The notes under the pieces were generated by a model, which was not told the origin of the DNA, ran no database searches, and was given only the letters and a program-made list of their open reading frames with translations. Shown piece after piece: positions 50,755 to 62,924 of a stretch of 64,000 bases of DNA (positions within the stretch are counted from its first letter, which is position 1; each line of letters begins with the position of its first letter). Origin of the DNA: Diphasiastrum complanatum (Eukaryota; Streptophyta; Lycopodiopsida; Lycopodiales; Lycopodiaceae). Made by a program: the position numbers and the translations under genes. The stretch spans positions 27,058,995 to 27,122,994 of the forward strand of contig CM055113.1 of the NCBI GenBank assembly GCA_029204225.1. Direction: 5' to 3'.

Positions 50755-51260
50755 CATTTGTCCCATAAGTCTTTATGGAACTTGACAATAGCAAAAAAAC
50801 ATAAATAAACCCCCCACAATGCTTATTTACATTGTCTTTTGAAATTTTTAGGCTTTCTTTTATCAGAGTGAATTGCTACCTATTTCAAATTCTTTTACTC
50901 CTACAATATGGTAAATTTTTTTGCTTTCTCCATGTCTTTTTCGTTAAATCTAATCTTCTAAGTTAAGTAGTGTGGTTGGGGAGAAGTTAAAAAAAAACCT
51001 TTTGTTTTAAATGCTTTCTTATAAATTCTTCCCCCCCTCCCTCGCCCACCCGCCGTGGAGGGTGGGTGGGTGGGGGGGTGTCTAACAAAAAAAACTATTT
51101 TTTATATTCCCCTCTCCCCGGTCCACCCCTTGCGGCGGGTGGGTGGGGAGATTAAACCTTCTCTTAAATTTAGAAAATTTAAGTTTAACAAGGGGGGGGG
51201 GGTTTACTTTTTTCTAATTTAAAGACCTTCATCACATATGAGATAATATATGGTTATATA

Positions 51261-51401
<141 letters not shown>

Positions 51402-51496
51402 ATAAACTCATATATATACTTTCATATATATAGTATATATATTAAAAACTTTATGTTTTCGTCTTCTCATACGGATGTGGTTTATGTGTTGAGCAT

Positions 51497-51964
51497 TTGC
51501 AAGCTTTTTACGCAGCAGAAGAGACTGTCCTCATGTCCGTTGGTGATGCGAATCCAATTTTTTTTACAAAGGCATGGAAAATTGTTCAAAAGCCTTTTTC
51601 CAGCGGCCAGTACATGAAACTCTTCGTCGTTGTCTCCAAAGTATCAGTTGGTGAGCCTGGATTTTCGATGGAGGATGTTGAAACTATAGGTGTGGTGCGG
51701 GCAATTATAATGTCTGAAACCATGCTGATTGAAAGGAGTGAATTCATGACTCGGGGTTCTAATGGAGAAGAACGCCATTTTGTTCTGTCTTGTTCGGATA
51801 CAAAGCATTATACGGAGGAACCCGAAATTCATGACTCAACTGGTGCATTGGGTAGATATCATGGAAATTTACTCGATGGGATGATTGCTCTTCAAAACTT
51901 GCATGAAATGATGCGAGAACGTGAAGAAACAATGATGGAGACAACTGAAATTGCACGGTCGTAG
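51497..51964 (+). CDS. Unrecognised open frame 1 at the right edge of the array
   Basis: ATG 51497 opens 155 residues ending at 51964, non-repetitive and mixed in composition (for example [20 protein letters not shown] and [20 protein letters not shown]). I do not know the family. It starts about 100 bases after the TA tract. The next open frame on the same strand begins at 52114, and the two may be parts of one decayed gene, since the intervening 150 bases have stops in every frame. Confidence 0.35.
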   Translation: MQAFYAAEETVLMSVGDANPIFFTKAWKIVQKPFSSGQYMKLFVVVSKVSVGEPGFSMEDVETIGVVRAIIMSETMLIERSEFMTRGSNGEERHFVLSCSDTKHYTEEPEIHDSTGALGRYHGNLLDGMIALQNLHEMMREREETMMETTEIARS

Positions 51965-52113
51965 TCAGCAAGCTGAGAGGATCAGAAGTGGTATTATTCT
52001 CTGAGATAGAAACCGGCACCATCCTCAGCTCCAACTCTATTTGGAGGTAGAAAGAAAGCACGACAAAAAGTTATATCAAAACGACGCCACCTAGAAGACT
52101 AAATTTCTGTTGG

Positions 52114-52536
52114 TTGAAGGACAGCAAGCCGGTTGGACAGGCTAGAAAACGTCCGCTAGAGCCAAGGGTTGATCTGATTGGATCAATATCTGGAAGCCTC
52201 TACGAGATTGTATCATCCTCCGATAATAATGATGCATTGGGTGAGTTTGAGGTGGAAACAAATGTCAATCTCGATGCATATTCCTCTGATTATATTGGTT
52301 ACGTTTGGAGCAAGCATATGTATCAAATTGAGTCAAAGAATATTTGCCGAGCCTTGCTTTTTATGAACCAACGTGCCCTTGATTTTTCTCTTGCTGAGCA
52401 GTTGTATCAATCAGTTTGCATGACAAATGGGCCGGCACCTACTTTCATCAATGTCACAATGCGGTCGATTTCTTTCAAGAGTGGAGATGAACCTGAGGTT
52501 TTGTTCGACAGTCCAGAGAAGTTTTTAAAGATGTAA
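52114..52536 (+). CDS. Unrecognised open frame 2, sharing a 72-base segment with the DUF7869-like gene region
   Basis: An open frame of 140 residues whose first residue is read from a non-ATG codon or from an upstream frame. Its C-terminal part includes MTNGPAPTFINVTMRSISFK. The DNA for this part (52422-52493) matches 39257-39328 at about 64 of 72 positions. There the matching strand is antisense to the DUF7869-like gene. The family is unknown and either strand could have been the original coding strand. It is probably a decayed mobile-element gene. Confidence 0.35.
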   Translation: MKDSKPVGQARKRPLEPRVDLIGSISGSLYEIVSSSDNNDALGEFEVETNVNLDAYSSDYIGYVWSKHMYQIESKNICRALLFMNQRALDFSLAEQLYQSVCMTNGPAPTFINVTMRSISFKSGDEPEVLFDSPEKFLKM

Positions 52537-52755
52537 ATTATGTCCTCATTTCAATTGCGTCTTTTTTACCTTGTTTGGACGTACAAAGAGCTCTTCGAGT
52601 GTCTTTAACCCGTTAAGCTACCAACCCTTTTTAAATTGCTGCTTGGCATGCCCTTTTTCTCTTTTCCCAATGGTGTTTTTCTCTTCTGCTTACAAGTGGT
52701 GAAGCTAATCATTGAAAAACTCGTAATAGAATTCTGAATCAGCATTTCATGTCAG

Positions 52756-54004
52756 GTGATTGAGAAAATTTACAGAAGGAGCTTTTTCTTCATTGCAAAT
52801 GTGCTTGTAGCAAAACGTGAGTTTGTTACTATCTCGGACTTTGCATCCATTTCTATTCATAGTCGTCCACATCATTGTGTTTTTCTTGGACAAGTTGGTG
52901 AACATTCTCGTGTAGCACATGCCCTTGCTCCTTCAGTTATAACAATGTCTTATTCTACTACCATTTAGACACTAGAATGGCTTCATCCCCATGCCAGTGA
53001 TATCCTCCCTTTGTTTGTAGAAGACTTTTAGCCTGACTTTGATCTCCAACTAGCAAAGGTTCATTTTATTAAAGCTTTTTTTCGCTATCATCGTCTCTGT
53101 ACTGGTGGGCCTTCAGGGATGGTCTTTGAGCATCTATATGATTTTTTTTTCCCAGATGATTCACTAGTGACTCTAATCTTCTTTTCAAGGTATGCTTCTT
53201 CATTGCTTGCGGGCATATTCCTCTTTCAGTTACTAATATTTTAGGTGTCGCTTGTCTTTTAGCATTGGATAAACACTCTAGTGGTATGCATTTGATTGAT
53301 AGGTGAATGTTTATACATGTTGGTTGCAAGGGTACTTTGTTTTCAATTTTGAAAAGCTTTTCATGCTCATCTTTTTTTTTTTTTTTTTAGTTTGGGTGTG
53401 CTACTCCTGGTGGTTGTGACACTGTCGTTCATGCTTTATGAGCTATTTTGGATCTTCATCCTGATTAGGTGGTTTTACAAGTTGATGTTGCTAATGCTTT
53501 TAGCTCAGGATATGCTAGCCGTGCTCATTCCTTTTGTGCACTGCATCTATTCTAAAAGTACTCCTTTGTACTTTAGTCATGCTTCTCATACAAGTGATGT
53601 TACCATCATTTCTTCTATTGAAGAAACTCGATAGGGGAATCCCTTAGAATGTAGACCTCTCATTGTTGTGGCACATTATCGTGCATTGTGTGCTATTGCT
53701 ACGACATTCTCCTCCATTGTAGATGATACATTGTGAGACCTACTAGTGATGTCATCCCATATTTTTTGCATTTTTCGAAGTAGGTTTCCTCTCTTGAGCA
53801 TACAATTAGTAGATTTAAATATGTAGCTTGGTGTCTAAAAGTCCTTCCAACTGATTTCTCCTCCCCTGTAGGATTCATTACTCTTGAGCATGGCATTAAG
53901 GCACTTCGTGTTCTCATCGGTTCTCCTAGGTATGTTATTTCATTTTTGCAGGACTCTATGGATGCATTCACTTATCATTCTGCTATGTTGCCAAAGCTGG
54001 GAAA
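52756..54004 (+). pseudogene. Non-LTR-type reverse transcriptase, 5' part, interrupted by copia A
   Basis: The forward strand reads TLEWLHPHASDILPLFVEDF, then FRYHRLCTGGPSGMVFEHLY, then after shifts FGCATPGGCDTVVHAL and VVLQVDVANAF, an RT palm motif, then GNPL in place of the GDPL motif, and a VDDTL site where xADDT is usual. QDSMDAFTYHSAMLPKLG leads to the copia insertion at 54005. This resembles a non-LTR reverse transcriptase family I have seen in seed-free plants and other eukaryotes (recollection, not checked). Stops and frameshifts, including an A/T run near 53375, make it a pseudogene. It would copy its own RNA at a nicked target. Confidence 0.65.
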
Positions 54005-54652
54005 TGTGAAAGATTCAACTAGTTTCCTCATATTTGTTATATTTTTTTATTTGGCATATTGAGTCCAACTTTGTTTTTAAACTTAGAGATTGACTTTTCA
54101 AAGCTCATTAGTCTAAATGTCATTTGAATAAACACTTTTTGAAAGTGTGGAAAAGTTAGAAGGTGAGTTAGAGTAGATTCAAATTTGAATATTGAGTACT
54201 TTGAATCTAGACCCAAAAATAGTAGGGTTAGCATTTTGGAGGGAAAGCCAAGTGGCCAAATAGGGTTTGGACCCATTATAAAAGGATGCCACTCGTGGAG
54301 AAAGTGATCTTCTCTCTTCTGTATCTCATTTCATGCTCATACATGGTTCTCTTGGGTTCTACTATCCATTGGTGCACTATACTTGTGATTGCATGCAATT
54401 TTATGTGTAGAATAATCTATAGTTGCTATTTTCGGATCCACACGTGTGAAATATAGTAGCTTGCTGGTTTTTTATGGAAAACAACAGTACTTTATCATTT
54501 CATTCAAGTTTGATCAAGTTCTATTAGTGTTTGCATCTCATTTTGTGTGTAGATGCTGATTTTTCTACGTAAGTGAGATTGGTAGTTTATTTCTCTTTCT
54601 AACCAAAGATCTTTCAAGTTGATTGGATATTAAGGATCTGAAGACTTTCACA
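54005..54652 (+). repeat. 5' LTR of copia A
   Basis: It starts TGTGAAAG and ends CTTTCACA, a perfect 8-base inverted terminal pair, and is followed directly by the primer-binding site. The TATA box TATAAAAG is at 54277-54284. Length is 648 bases. Confidence 0.9.
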
Positions 54653-54664
54653 TGGTATCAAAGC
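54653..54664 (+). other. Primer-binding site of copia A
   Basis: TGGTATCAAAGC follows the LTR with no gap. It is complementary to the 3' end of the initiator methionine tRNA except for one position (usual TGGTATCAGAGC). Confidence 0.85.
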
Positions 54665-55266
54665 TTGTGTTTCAGATTATGAAGGAGGAAATCAAATCTA
54701 TCAATGATTTGATGAAGATATCAAGTCTAGAGCATACTAGAGGGGATTCCACACCAAAACTGAGTTTTTTGCTTTTGTAGATTGGACCTTTTGTAGATCA
54801 AAATCCTATATAGGTCTATAAACTTGATCAATTCCTATTTTTGATTACACATAATGGATTTGGCTGATTTTTGGATCATTGGATTAGCATTAGTGGTGGC
54901 TAACAGATTGCATATCAAATTTTCAGCATTTGCATGTAGATTTGGAAAAGTCAATTTTTTGTGATTTTGTCAAAACTCTAATTTTGATTGTATATCTAGA
55001 TAGTGAGATTTCTGGACTTCATTTGAGTGTGTTTTAAACTTAGGAAGTGGCAAAAGTTATTAGATTCAGGATAGATCATAGGTTGATCAAGATTCCATGA
55101 TTCTATGTGTTGATTTGCTTGGTATAAGTGCTAAAAGAGAATTTGTGGGATAGTTTCAAATCTTGGTGATTTCTTTTGATAGCATTTGTTGTTGTTCAAA
55201 AGAGTGCTTTGTGCATTGAAATAGGTTGAAAAAGAAGATCGGTTCATTGCTACATGGCAACATCAA
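54665..55266 (+). other. Leader of copia A
   Basis: Untranslated region between the primer-binding site and gag. It is homologous to 15189-15630 and, on the other strand, to about 1860-2120. No coding frame. Confidence 0.7.
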
Positions 55267-57936
55267 TTGGAGGAAGTCAATCATAGGCTTACCTCAAGTA
55301 ACTATTCATTGTGGAAAGTGAGGATGCAGTCACTTCTTGAGATGAATGTTGTTTTGGATATTGTTGTAGGTTTGGAGAAGAGAACAACAACACAACAAGA
55401 TCAAGTGAGGTATGACAAGAGGGCCAAGAAGGCTCTACACATGATAAAGATGAATATTACCAATGAGCTTCTTAAGAAAGTTGGTAAGTGCACATCATCT
55501 TTAGAAGCTTGGGATTCATTGACGAAGCTTTATGAATCCAAGTCTACTTCTAGAGTGTTGACTCTAAGAAGACAAATCTTGTTTTGTTTGCAAAATAATG
55601 AAGAAATTCCAAGTACTGCATTGAATGATGAGTTGGCTTGCATTGATGAAAGCATTAAGGAAGGAGAGCTTATTCAAGTAATTCTTAATGGCTTGTTGGA
55701 TGCTCATGCTAACTTTATTGCTATTCAAAAGACTTTGCCAAGTTTGATGGATCTTCAAGAGATATTGATCAATGAGGAATATAGGCTTCAAGCAAGAGGT
55801 GGATCTACATCGACACTTCAAGAGGATGCTATGTTTACAAAGGGCAAAACCAAAAGTAAGTGGTCTAAAGGGCAAGATCAAGTGGATGCCTTTTCAAGTG
55901 GAATAAAGACCTATAGATCAAATCTCAAGTGCTTCTATTGTGGCATCAAAGGACACTTTGCAAGTGATTGCTACAAGAATAAGAGAGATCAAGGAGACAA
56001 GCAAGATAATCTTACTCTTGATGAGGATGGTCTGGATGTTCAAGACGCAAATGATGATGTTTTTGTGATGCTTGCTAATGATGGAGATCTAGATCCTTGG
56101 TGGATTGAAAGTGGAGCAAGTTCACACATGACCTTTCGCAAAGAGTACTTCACTTCTTTGTTGGCATATGGAGATGACAAGAGGGTGATCTACACGGCCA
56201 ATGATGGTGAGTGTGCAATCAAAGGAATTGACACAATTCTTATTTCTCTCTCTACAAATAGGAATGTTCATTTGGAGGATCTCTTGTTTATTCCATCTAT
56301 TACCAAGAATTTTCTTAGTGTGACTCAAATGCTAAGTAAAGGCCTCAATGTGGAGTTTGATGGAGATGCTTGTATGATCAAAAGGAAGGATGTCTTGATT
56401 GGAAAAGGTAAAAGGCAAGGGAAGTTGTTCAAACTAGATGCTTGTGTTATTGCTAACCAAGTTGGATGTGTTGCAAGGGAGCAAATACCTATTCAAGAGG
56501 TTTGGCATGAAGGGATGGGACACCTCAACTTCAAGTCATTGGAGGTAATGGCTAGGAAGAAGATTGTGATAGGTCTTCCAAGTTCCTTAAGTGGCATCAA
56601 ACGTGTTTGTGAGTCTTGTGCTTTGCCTAAGTCACATAAACTACCTTATACTAGATCTATATCTAGATCTACAAATCCTTCTCGACTTGTACATTCGGAT
56701 ATTCATGGATTTACTACAATTAGCAGTAGTGGAGCTAAGATTTATGTAGCATTTATTGATGATTTTAGTAGATTTTGTTGGATCTATCTACTAAAGAGCA
56801 AGGATGAAGTGTATGATGTCTTTATCAAGTTCAAGAATGCAAAGGAGAACCAGTTTTCCACAAGGATCAAGTACTTAAGGAGTGATAATGGTGGCGAGTA
56901 CATATCTACCAAGTTCAAGGCCTTTTGTGATGAGCATGGGATCAAGAGGGAGTGTACAACATCAAGGACCCCACAACAAAATGGAGTGGCTGAAAGGGAG
57001 AATAGGATTTTATGTAGAAGTGCTAAAGCTATGAGGTTAACTGCTAATCTTGACAAACCATTTTGGGATCAAGCTTTGTTGTGCGCCAATTTCTTGTGCA
57101 ATAGGATGTCGAGTGCTATTTTCGATGGAAGGACACCTTTTGAGATGCTATTCAAGAGGAAGCCGAGTGTCAACTTTCTAAGAACCTTTGGTTGCACATG
57201 CTATGTCACCATTACTCTTGATGATAGGACCAAGGGGGATCCATCTTCAAGAAGAGGTATTTTTGTTGGATATAGGGAGTTGAATAAAGCCTACAAGGTT
57301 TACATTCCTTCTACTAACAAAGTGATTGTTGGTAGAGATGTCATCTTTGATAAGGGGAATCTTCCAAAAGTGTCTTCAAGCATGATTGATAAAGGTGTGG
57401 ATGGATCTAACATTCTTGATGTTGATGAAAGGGATCCTACTTTGGATGGTGATGATGATGGACCTTCGTCAAGTCAAAAGCCAAGGAGAACATCAAGGGA
57501 AAGACAAGTACCTTCAAGGCTCACATATGATCAAAAGGGTAAGCTAGTAGTTTCTAGAAATTATGTTGCTTTTCTAACATCTTTGGATGAACCTACAAGT
57601 GTAAATCAAGCAAGGAAAAAAGAGGAGTGGATCCAAGCAATGGATCTTGAGTATCAAGCTCTTATGAGGAATGGAACATGGAGATTGGTAGAGTTGCCTA
57701 AGGACAAGAAAGCTATTGGATTCAAATGGATCTTCAAGGTGAAGACAAACCAAGATGGATCTATCAACAAGTACAAGGCAAGGTTAGTGACAAAAGGATA
57801 TGCTCAACAACAAGGGATTGACTATGATGAGTCCTTTGCACCCATGGCAAAGATGGTAAGCATTCGAGTCATCATTTCACTTGCTACACTTTATGGATGG
57901 GATCTATGGAAAATGGACTTTCAAATGCATTCTTGA
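55267..57936 (+). pseudogene. Copia A gag-protease-integrase-RT polyprotein, truncated
   Basis: An open frame of about 890 codons. The first codon of the gag homology is TTG: the ATG used by copies C and D (ATG-TTG-GAA) has been lost. Domains in order: gag (1-220); CCHC knuckle CFYCGIKGHFASDC (about 225); protease WWIESGASSHMT with Glu in place of the catalytic Asp; zinc H..CC (WHEGMGH ... CESCALPK); integrase core with HSD, RSDNGGEY and NGVAEREN, all catalytic; linker SSQKPRRTSRERQVPSR; RT start FKWIFKVKTNQDGSINKYKA. It stops at 57934 where LNGDL should follow, through a frameshift. It is the best-preserved copia polyprotein here, but inactive. Confidence 0.85.
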
Positions 57937-58238
57937 ATGGTGATCTTGTACATGGAGTAGCCTGAGAGTTACATTTCATCAACAAAGCCAAATCATGTGT
58001 GTATACTACAAAAGAGCTTGTATGGCCTTAAGCAAGCACCAAGGAGTTGGTATGCTAAGCTTAACACTTTGTTACTCTCTCAAGGCTTTGTTACAGGTTT
58101 GTTGGAAATGATGTTACCATCTTTCTAATCTATGTGGATGATATCATCTTGAGTGGTGGAGACAATCAAGATGTGGAGGATATCAAGAATGCTCTTAAGA
58201 AAGAGTTTGAGGTGCACAATCTTGGTAATTTGCATTAC
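57937..58238 (+). pseudogene. Copia A RT remnant cut by LTR sequence
   Basis: After the stop the RT continues in other frames: SYISSTKPNHVCILQKSLYG, LKQAPRSWYAKLNTLLLSQG, then IYVDDIILSGGDNQDVEDIK and FEVHNLGNLHYL. At 58239 it changes within one codon to LTR sequence (CTCATTTCATGC), so the rest of RT, RNase H and the front of the LTR are deleted. Confidence 0.85.
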
Positions 58239-58566
58239 CTCATTTCATGCTTATACATGGTTCTCTTGGGTTCTACTATCCATTGGTGCACTATACTTGT
58301 GATTGCATGCAATTTTATGTGTAGAATGATCTATAATTGCTATTTTTGGATCCACACATGTGAAATACAGTAGCTTGCTGGTTTTGTATGGACAACAACA
58401 GTACTTTATCATTTCATTCAAGTTTGATCAAGTTCTATTAGTGTTTGCATCTCATTTTGTGTGTAGATGCTAATTTTTCTACGTTGGTGAGATTGGTAGT
58501 GTATTTCTCTTTCTAACCAAAGGTCTTTCAAGTTTATTGGATCTTAAGGATCTGAAAACTCTCATA
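58239..58566 (+). repeat. Partial 3' LTR of copia A
   Basis: It aligns with 54325-54652 of the 5' LTR. It ends CTCTCATA where the 5' LTR has CTTTCACA. Confidence 0.85.
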
Positions 58567-59845
58567 GGTAACTATAAGATTTCTTTCAGAATTCTCACTT
58601 AGTGCTTTGCCCAATGTCTTGGTTACCTTCTACATTGTGTTTCTCCTTCACCTAACATATTATCATTACTTAAAAATTTTGATGATACTTTGCTGGGAGT
58701 ATTTGGTCGACTTTTAGGGCCAGACATCTTTGACATTTGTGAAGGTCAGTTTTCTAAACAACGAATTTCTCTTCTTGTTTCATTAGTTATGCCATGTCAT
58801 ACTGGACGTGACCCAAAAATAACTAATATCCTTGTGAGGCCTAGAACACACTAAATGGAGTTAGTACAAGGTTTGGGATAATGTATGCATGTGTAGAGCT
58901 ATCAATAGCAATTCTATGAATAGAGGATCCATGCATAGAGACTCTATTCTAGATGAATCTATGTTCATATTAGTAATGATGTTGCCGGATCTTTCAATGA
59001 TTTATGATTCTAGACTACGTTTTGGTCAAAATTATTTTGAACTCGTCTTCTTTCATGTGTTGGTCTAGGTGTAGGGGCTTGGTTAGTTTCATGTCCAATT
59101 CTATCACTATTGCGACTCTTTTCTGACTTTTTTATCATTGCCCTTCATATCAAATTGGGACTTCCATATCTAGTGTTAAGTGGGCTCTCTAAGTGCTCAT
59201 GTGAACATGTGTTGGATTTCCTGGGTACTCATCTTATGCAGTGCCCCTCAGGTTGGGATCGTATAGCCACATGATTTCATTCGTGATGTTCTTGCAGCTA
59301 ATGCTCATAATAGTGGCTTCCATGTTGTTTCAAAAGCAAACACCCATTTTGCTAGGGCCATCTGGGCAGTCATCTCATCGACATGTTGACCTTGTTCTCT
59401 CATGTGAGAGCATTCGCACTCTTGGAGATGTTGTTATTGTGTATCCCTCTCTACATCACCTTCGTCGTTCTTCCACCACACAAGAGGATGCCGCATCTTA
59501 CGTAGCTCAAGAGAAGGAGAGAGATTATAATGATCATGCATCTAGTGAAGAATTCACCCCCTTTGCTTTGGGAACATATGGTCGATGATTCCTTAAAAAA
59601 TTAAATGATTTTTTTTCATTATGTGTGGAGCTTGATGTGAAGCGCCATAGACAATGTAATGTTACCATCCCTCATTACATCTTTCTATTGTCAACGTATT
59701 TCTGTTGCATTGCAACATTCACATGTGCTTTTAATCCTTCGACGAGCTCAATTTACAGGGGTGGCGAGTTCGAAGCTTTCTGCATTACCTATTATTGCAA
59801 CTATTCTAGTTAGTGATTTACATCAAACAATAGGTTTTGAGTAAT
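58567..59845 (+). pseudogene. Non-LTR-type reverse transcriptase, 3' part
   Basis: Continuation of the pseudogene at 52756-54004 beyond the copia insertion: NYKISFRILTQCFAQCLGYL, SLLKNFDDTLLGVFGRLLGP and QISLLVSLVMPCHTGRD in the thumb/connection region, then WDRIATHDFIRDVLAANAHN, HVDLVLSCESIRTLGDVVIV, EKERDYNDHASSEEFTPFAL and QRISVALQHSHVLLILRRAQ near the end. The VDLVL...DVVIV pattern resembles a PD-(D/E)xK-type endonuclease core, which would nick the target; this is an inference. There are several stops and frame changes. The last in-frame stop is near 59843. Confidence 0.6.
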
Positions 59846-59849
59846 TATT

Positions 59850-62800
59850 TTAATATTTTATGTTCTACTCTTTGCCAATGATTCTATGTGCTTTCATCTA
59901 TTTGTACATTGATAAGTTTTTCCACTCTTCAATAATCAAAGGAGGTTTACTTTTTGTCAGTAATGTATCAAAAAAATTGTTATTTTTATTAATATATTCA
60001 TAGAAATTGAACTAATAAGAATATGATTATTTTTATTAACATTCATCATTTTCTTGAAGAGTATGGATTCAAAATTTTGATTTCATTCATACAAATCAAA
60101 ACACCATCTCATTTATAAAAAACTAACATTGTAAGGAACTATTCAAAAGATTTTTGATACTAAATAATTCTAAAAAATTTTAAACTAATCTTAAAAATAT
60201 CATGACATAAATTTCTGAGAAATATAAGTATAATCCTTATAATAATAATATAAAGTACATTACTCTCAAAAGTCATCAACATCTTTTTACTCCTTTGGAG
60301 GAGTGAAACTTCCTCAACTACCTCTACAGTCTTGGACTAGGACATCTTCAAAATTCCTTGTGTCACCAAAATTCTTTTTCTACTTGCGACAGGTTGTGGT
60401 TCCTTTGACAGGGGAATGGCAAAGTCTTCGTCATCTGTATATTTTTCCACTTTTGCCAACTCATCTAACAAAATTGAGAGAGATTTCATTTTTATTTTTA
60501 TAAATTCTACTTAACTAGAATCTAAATGTACAAAAGCAATATCTCTGTCTTTTTGAATAGCACATGCACTAGTAGTATCGGTACCACTAAATAAATCTAA
60601 CAAACAATCAGCTAGGTGTAAAAAAATTTCAGTTAATGACTAATTGATTGTTATGGCTTCTGGTAGAGACAAGCCATAGAACATATTATAGGATTTTTTA
60701 ATTTTTTTGCTACTACTAAATACTGGAACAAGTTGCCATAACTTGTCATCCCGGTGGTGTTATAGTGTAACATCTAGCCCTTGTTGTCTAATGAATAATA
60801 AACAATGATTATATATTTGATTTCATTGCAAAGCTACGCGCCACTTAAGTTTATGACATTGGGCCTGTACCTAAAAAAGGACAACAAATAATCATTTTAG
60901 ATAACAAAGAGTTACCATAATGCAAATGTGAGACGTATGAATACCTCAAAATATTAAAATTAATAAAATTTGTTAGTGATGAAAATTTATGATACTACAT
61001 TCTTTATTCCAACGTTGTAGAATTTTTTTAGATTATGCTACTTACACGTTCCATACAAGTGGAAATTCAATATGTGACCATTAGAACTTGCAATTGTGAA
61101 TAATCACATTATTGTATGTGGCGAATTATTTTTTAATTTTGAAGGAGATATTACTATATAATTTTAGTTTCTAAATAGATCAATTTGAAAGCTCTATTAT
61201 TTATGTCATTTCATAAATATAAAATTTGAGTCATAGTCAAACTACTTTGATGTAGTTATGTTGTCCAAATAAAAAATCTATTTGAAACTACACCAAGAAA
61301 TATATGAGTTTGATTTAATAAACTGCTCTACATATATGACTATGCTCTCATGAGCAATAGTACATTTGTTTACTATAAAGATGTCTTAGAAACAAATGCA
61401 CATGATTGATAGAGATTGTAACATAGAATTAGTCTATTTTATATATAAATCTTTCATTCAATTTGAGTGAAATTAAAAAAATTAGGAAAAAAATGTTGTT
61501 ATAAGTAATGTCGCATGTCTTATTATCACTTTTCTGACAACATAACACTTCTCACTATCATTTATCACGTACATTCTTTTTACATTTTTTTATAGATGAG
61601 GATAAAAGCATTGTCTAAGAATTAGGTCAAATACTCATACCTTGTGACTTAATCATGTTTTTTTTTGGGTGTGATTGGTTTATAATGCTCTAATCCTATA
61701 CGGTTTATGATATGCTTTTATTGCTATTTGGAAGTAAAAAAATAATAATATGGCTAGTTTTTTTATGAATTTTAAATGCTTATGTTAAAATCCAAGATGA
61801 GCCCTTTGTAAAGATACTTTTACTGACTTCGCAACTTAATTGTCCAACTAGACCAATAGTTCTCTAGTTGTCAAAAAATGTAACAATCATGGATGCATGG
61901 AGATTTTTAGACTTTTCTGACTATATTTTGGTGATTTTTAAAACCATTTGATGGGATAATTGCCTCCCCATTAAATTGCATGTACTTGGTGGGTGGAGGC
62001 CTTAAATGTGTAATCATGGTCTCTAATTTTTCTTAGCACACCCTTTCTCTTTTTCTTAATTTTTCGGGTGGCGTGTGCGGTTTGGCTCGTTGGTCGGGTT
62101 TTTTGGTATGTTGGGTCACTGATGTGGCTCGTGTTATTTTCTCAGTGTTTAGAATGTGCCTTTCATAGCTTGTGTCTTTTGTCACCTAGGTGAACAAACT
62201 TCTTGGTACTGCAAGGCGTATAGATTTCAAAACTGGTCATATGTTAAACCAAGAGCTTTTCCAGTCCCAATTTTACAACAATCTTTTTGAAGATTTTTTT
62301 TCTCTTTTCGAACTAACATCTTCCACCATTCATGACTAGGGCTCTTTGACAAATCGGTTCCCCTCAAAAACACACTCGACAATTATATATTAATAACAAT
62401 TGATCAAGTACATGATGAAATTTTAGCACCAATGTGATGGCTATTTTTGTAACTGACCAAAACCGTAAAGTCCTTTTACTGGCCATTTATAAGGCCACAA
62501 GATTTTGTCTGACCACTTTCAGGATGGCGAGCTGGGGCCCATTTCTACAGGCAAGTTTAATGTCGATGTTTTTAATAGTTTGGTTTTACATGCCAATTTT
62601 TTATGATTTTCTAACATTAGACGTCAATATTAATCTGATTTTCCATGTAGAAATATCGGTTGGCACAAAATCACTTGTGTCCATTCTCACAACATTAAGG
62701 TAAATCTGAATCTGCAATCTGCAATATGAAGTAATCAAATTCTAAAGCTTATCAAAACTCTAATTCAGTTTCTCATTCCATACAACAGACAAACTAGGTT

Positions 62801-62920
62801 GATTCCTCTTTCTCTTTTTGTTAACAATCTCTTTTGTCAAATTATTGAGTAATGCTACTATTTTAACATGGTCATTAATAAATTTCTGAAAAAAAAACTA
62901 TAAATTCTAAAAATGCTTTA
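59850..62920. other. About 3 kb of AT-rich DNA without a recognised gene
   Basis: Dense stops in all frames. Open frames at 60303-60503 and 62434-62703 are short and not similar to any protein I know; the second is hydrophobic. No repeats, transposon ends or RNA genes were recognised. Confidence 0.5.
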
Positions 62921-62924
62921 GCTA

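Larger units (their letters stand above)
54005..58566 (+). mobile_element. Ty1/copia element A nested in the reverse transcriptase pseudogene
   Basis: Structure: 5' LTR 54005-54652, primer-binding site 54653, leader, gag-pol frame 55267-57936, RT remnant to 58238, and a 3' LTR that has lost its first ~300 bases (58239-58566). RNase H, the polypurine tract and the LTR front are deleted. The element is flanked by GGAAA (54000-54004) and GGTAA (58567-58571), a near-perfect 5-base target duplication, and the host reading frame continues on both sides (...AMLPKLG / NYKISFRIL...). This makes the insertion boundary unusually clear. Confidence 0.85.

Noticed and set aside
54653-54664. tRNA gene suggested by TGGTATCAAAGC and similar words
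   Set aside because: Only the short tRNA-complementary primer-binding sequence is present; no cloverleaf or A/B box follows.
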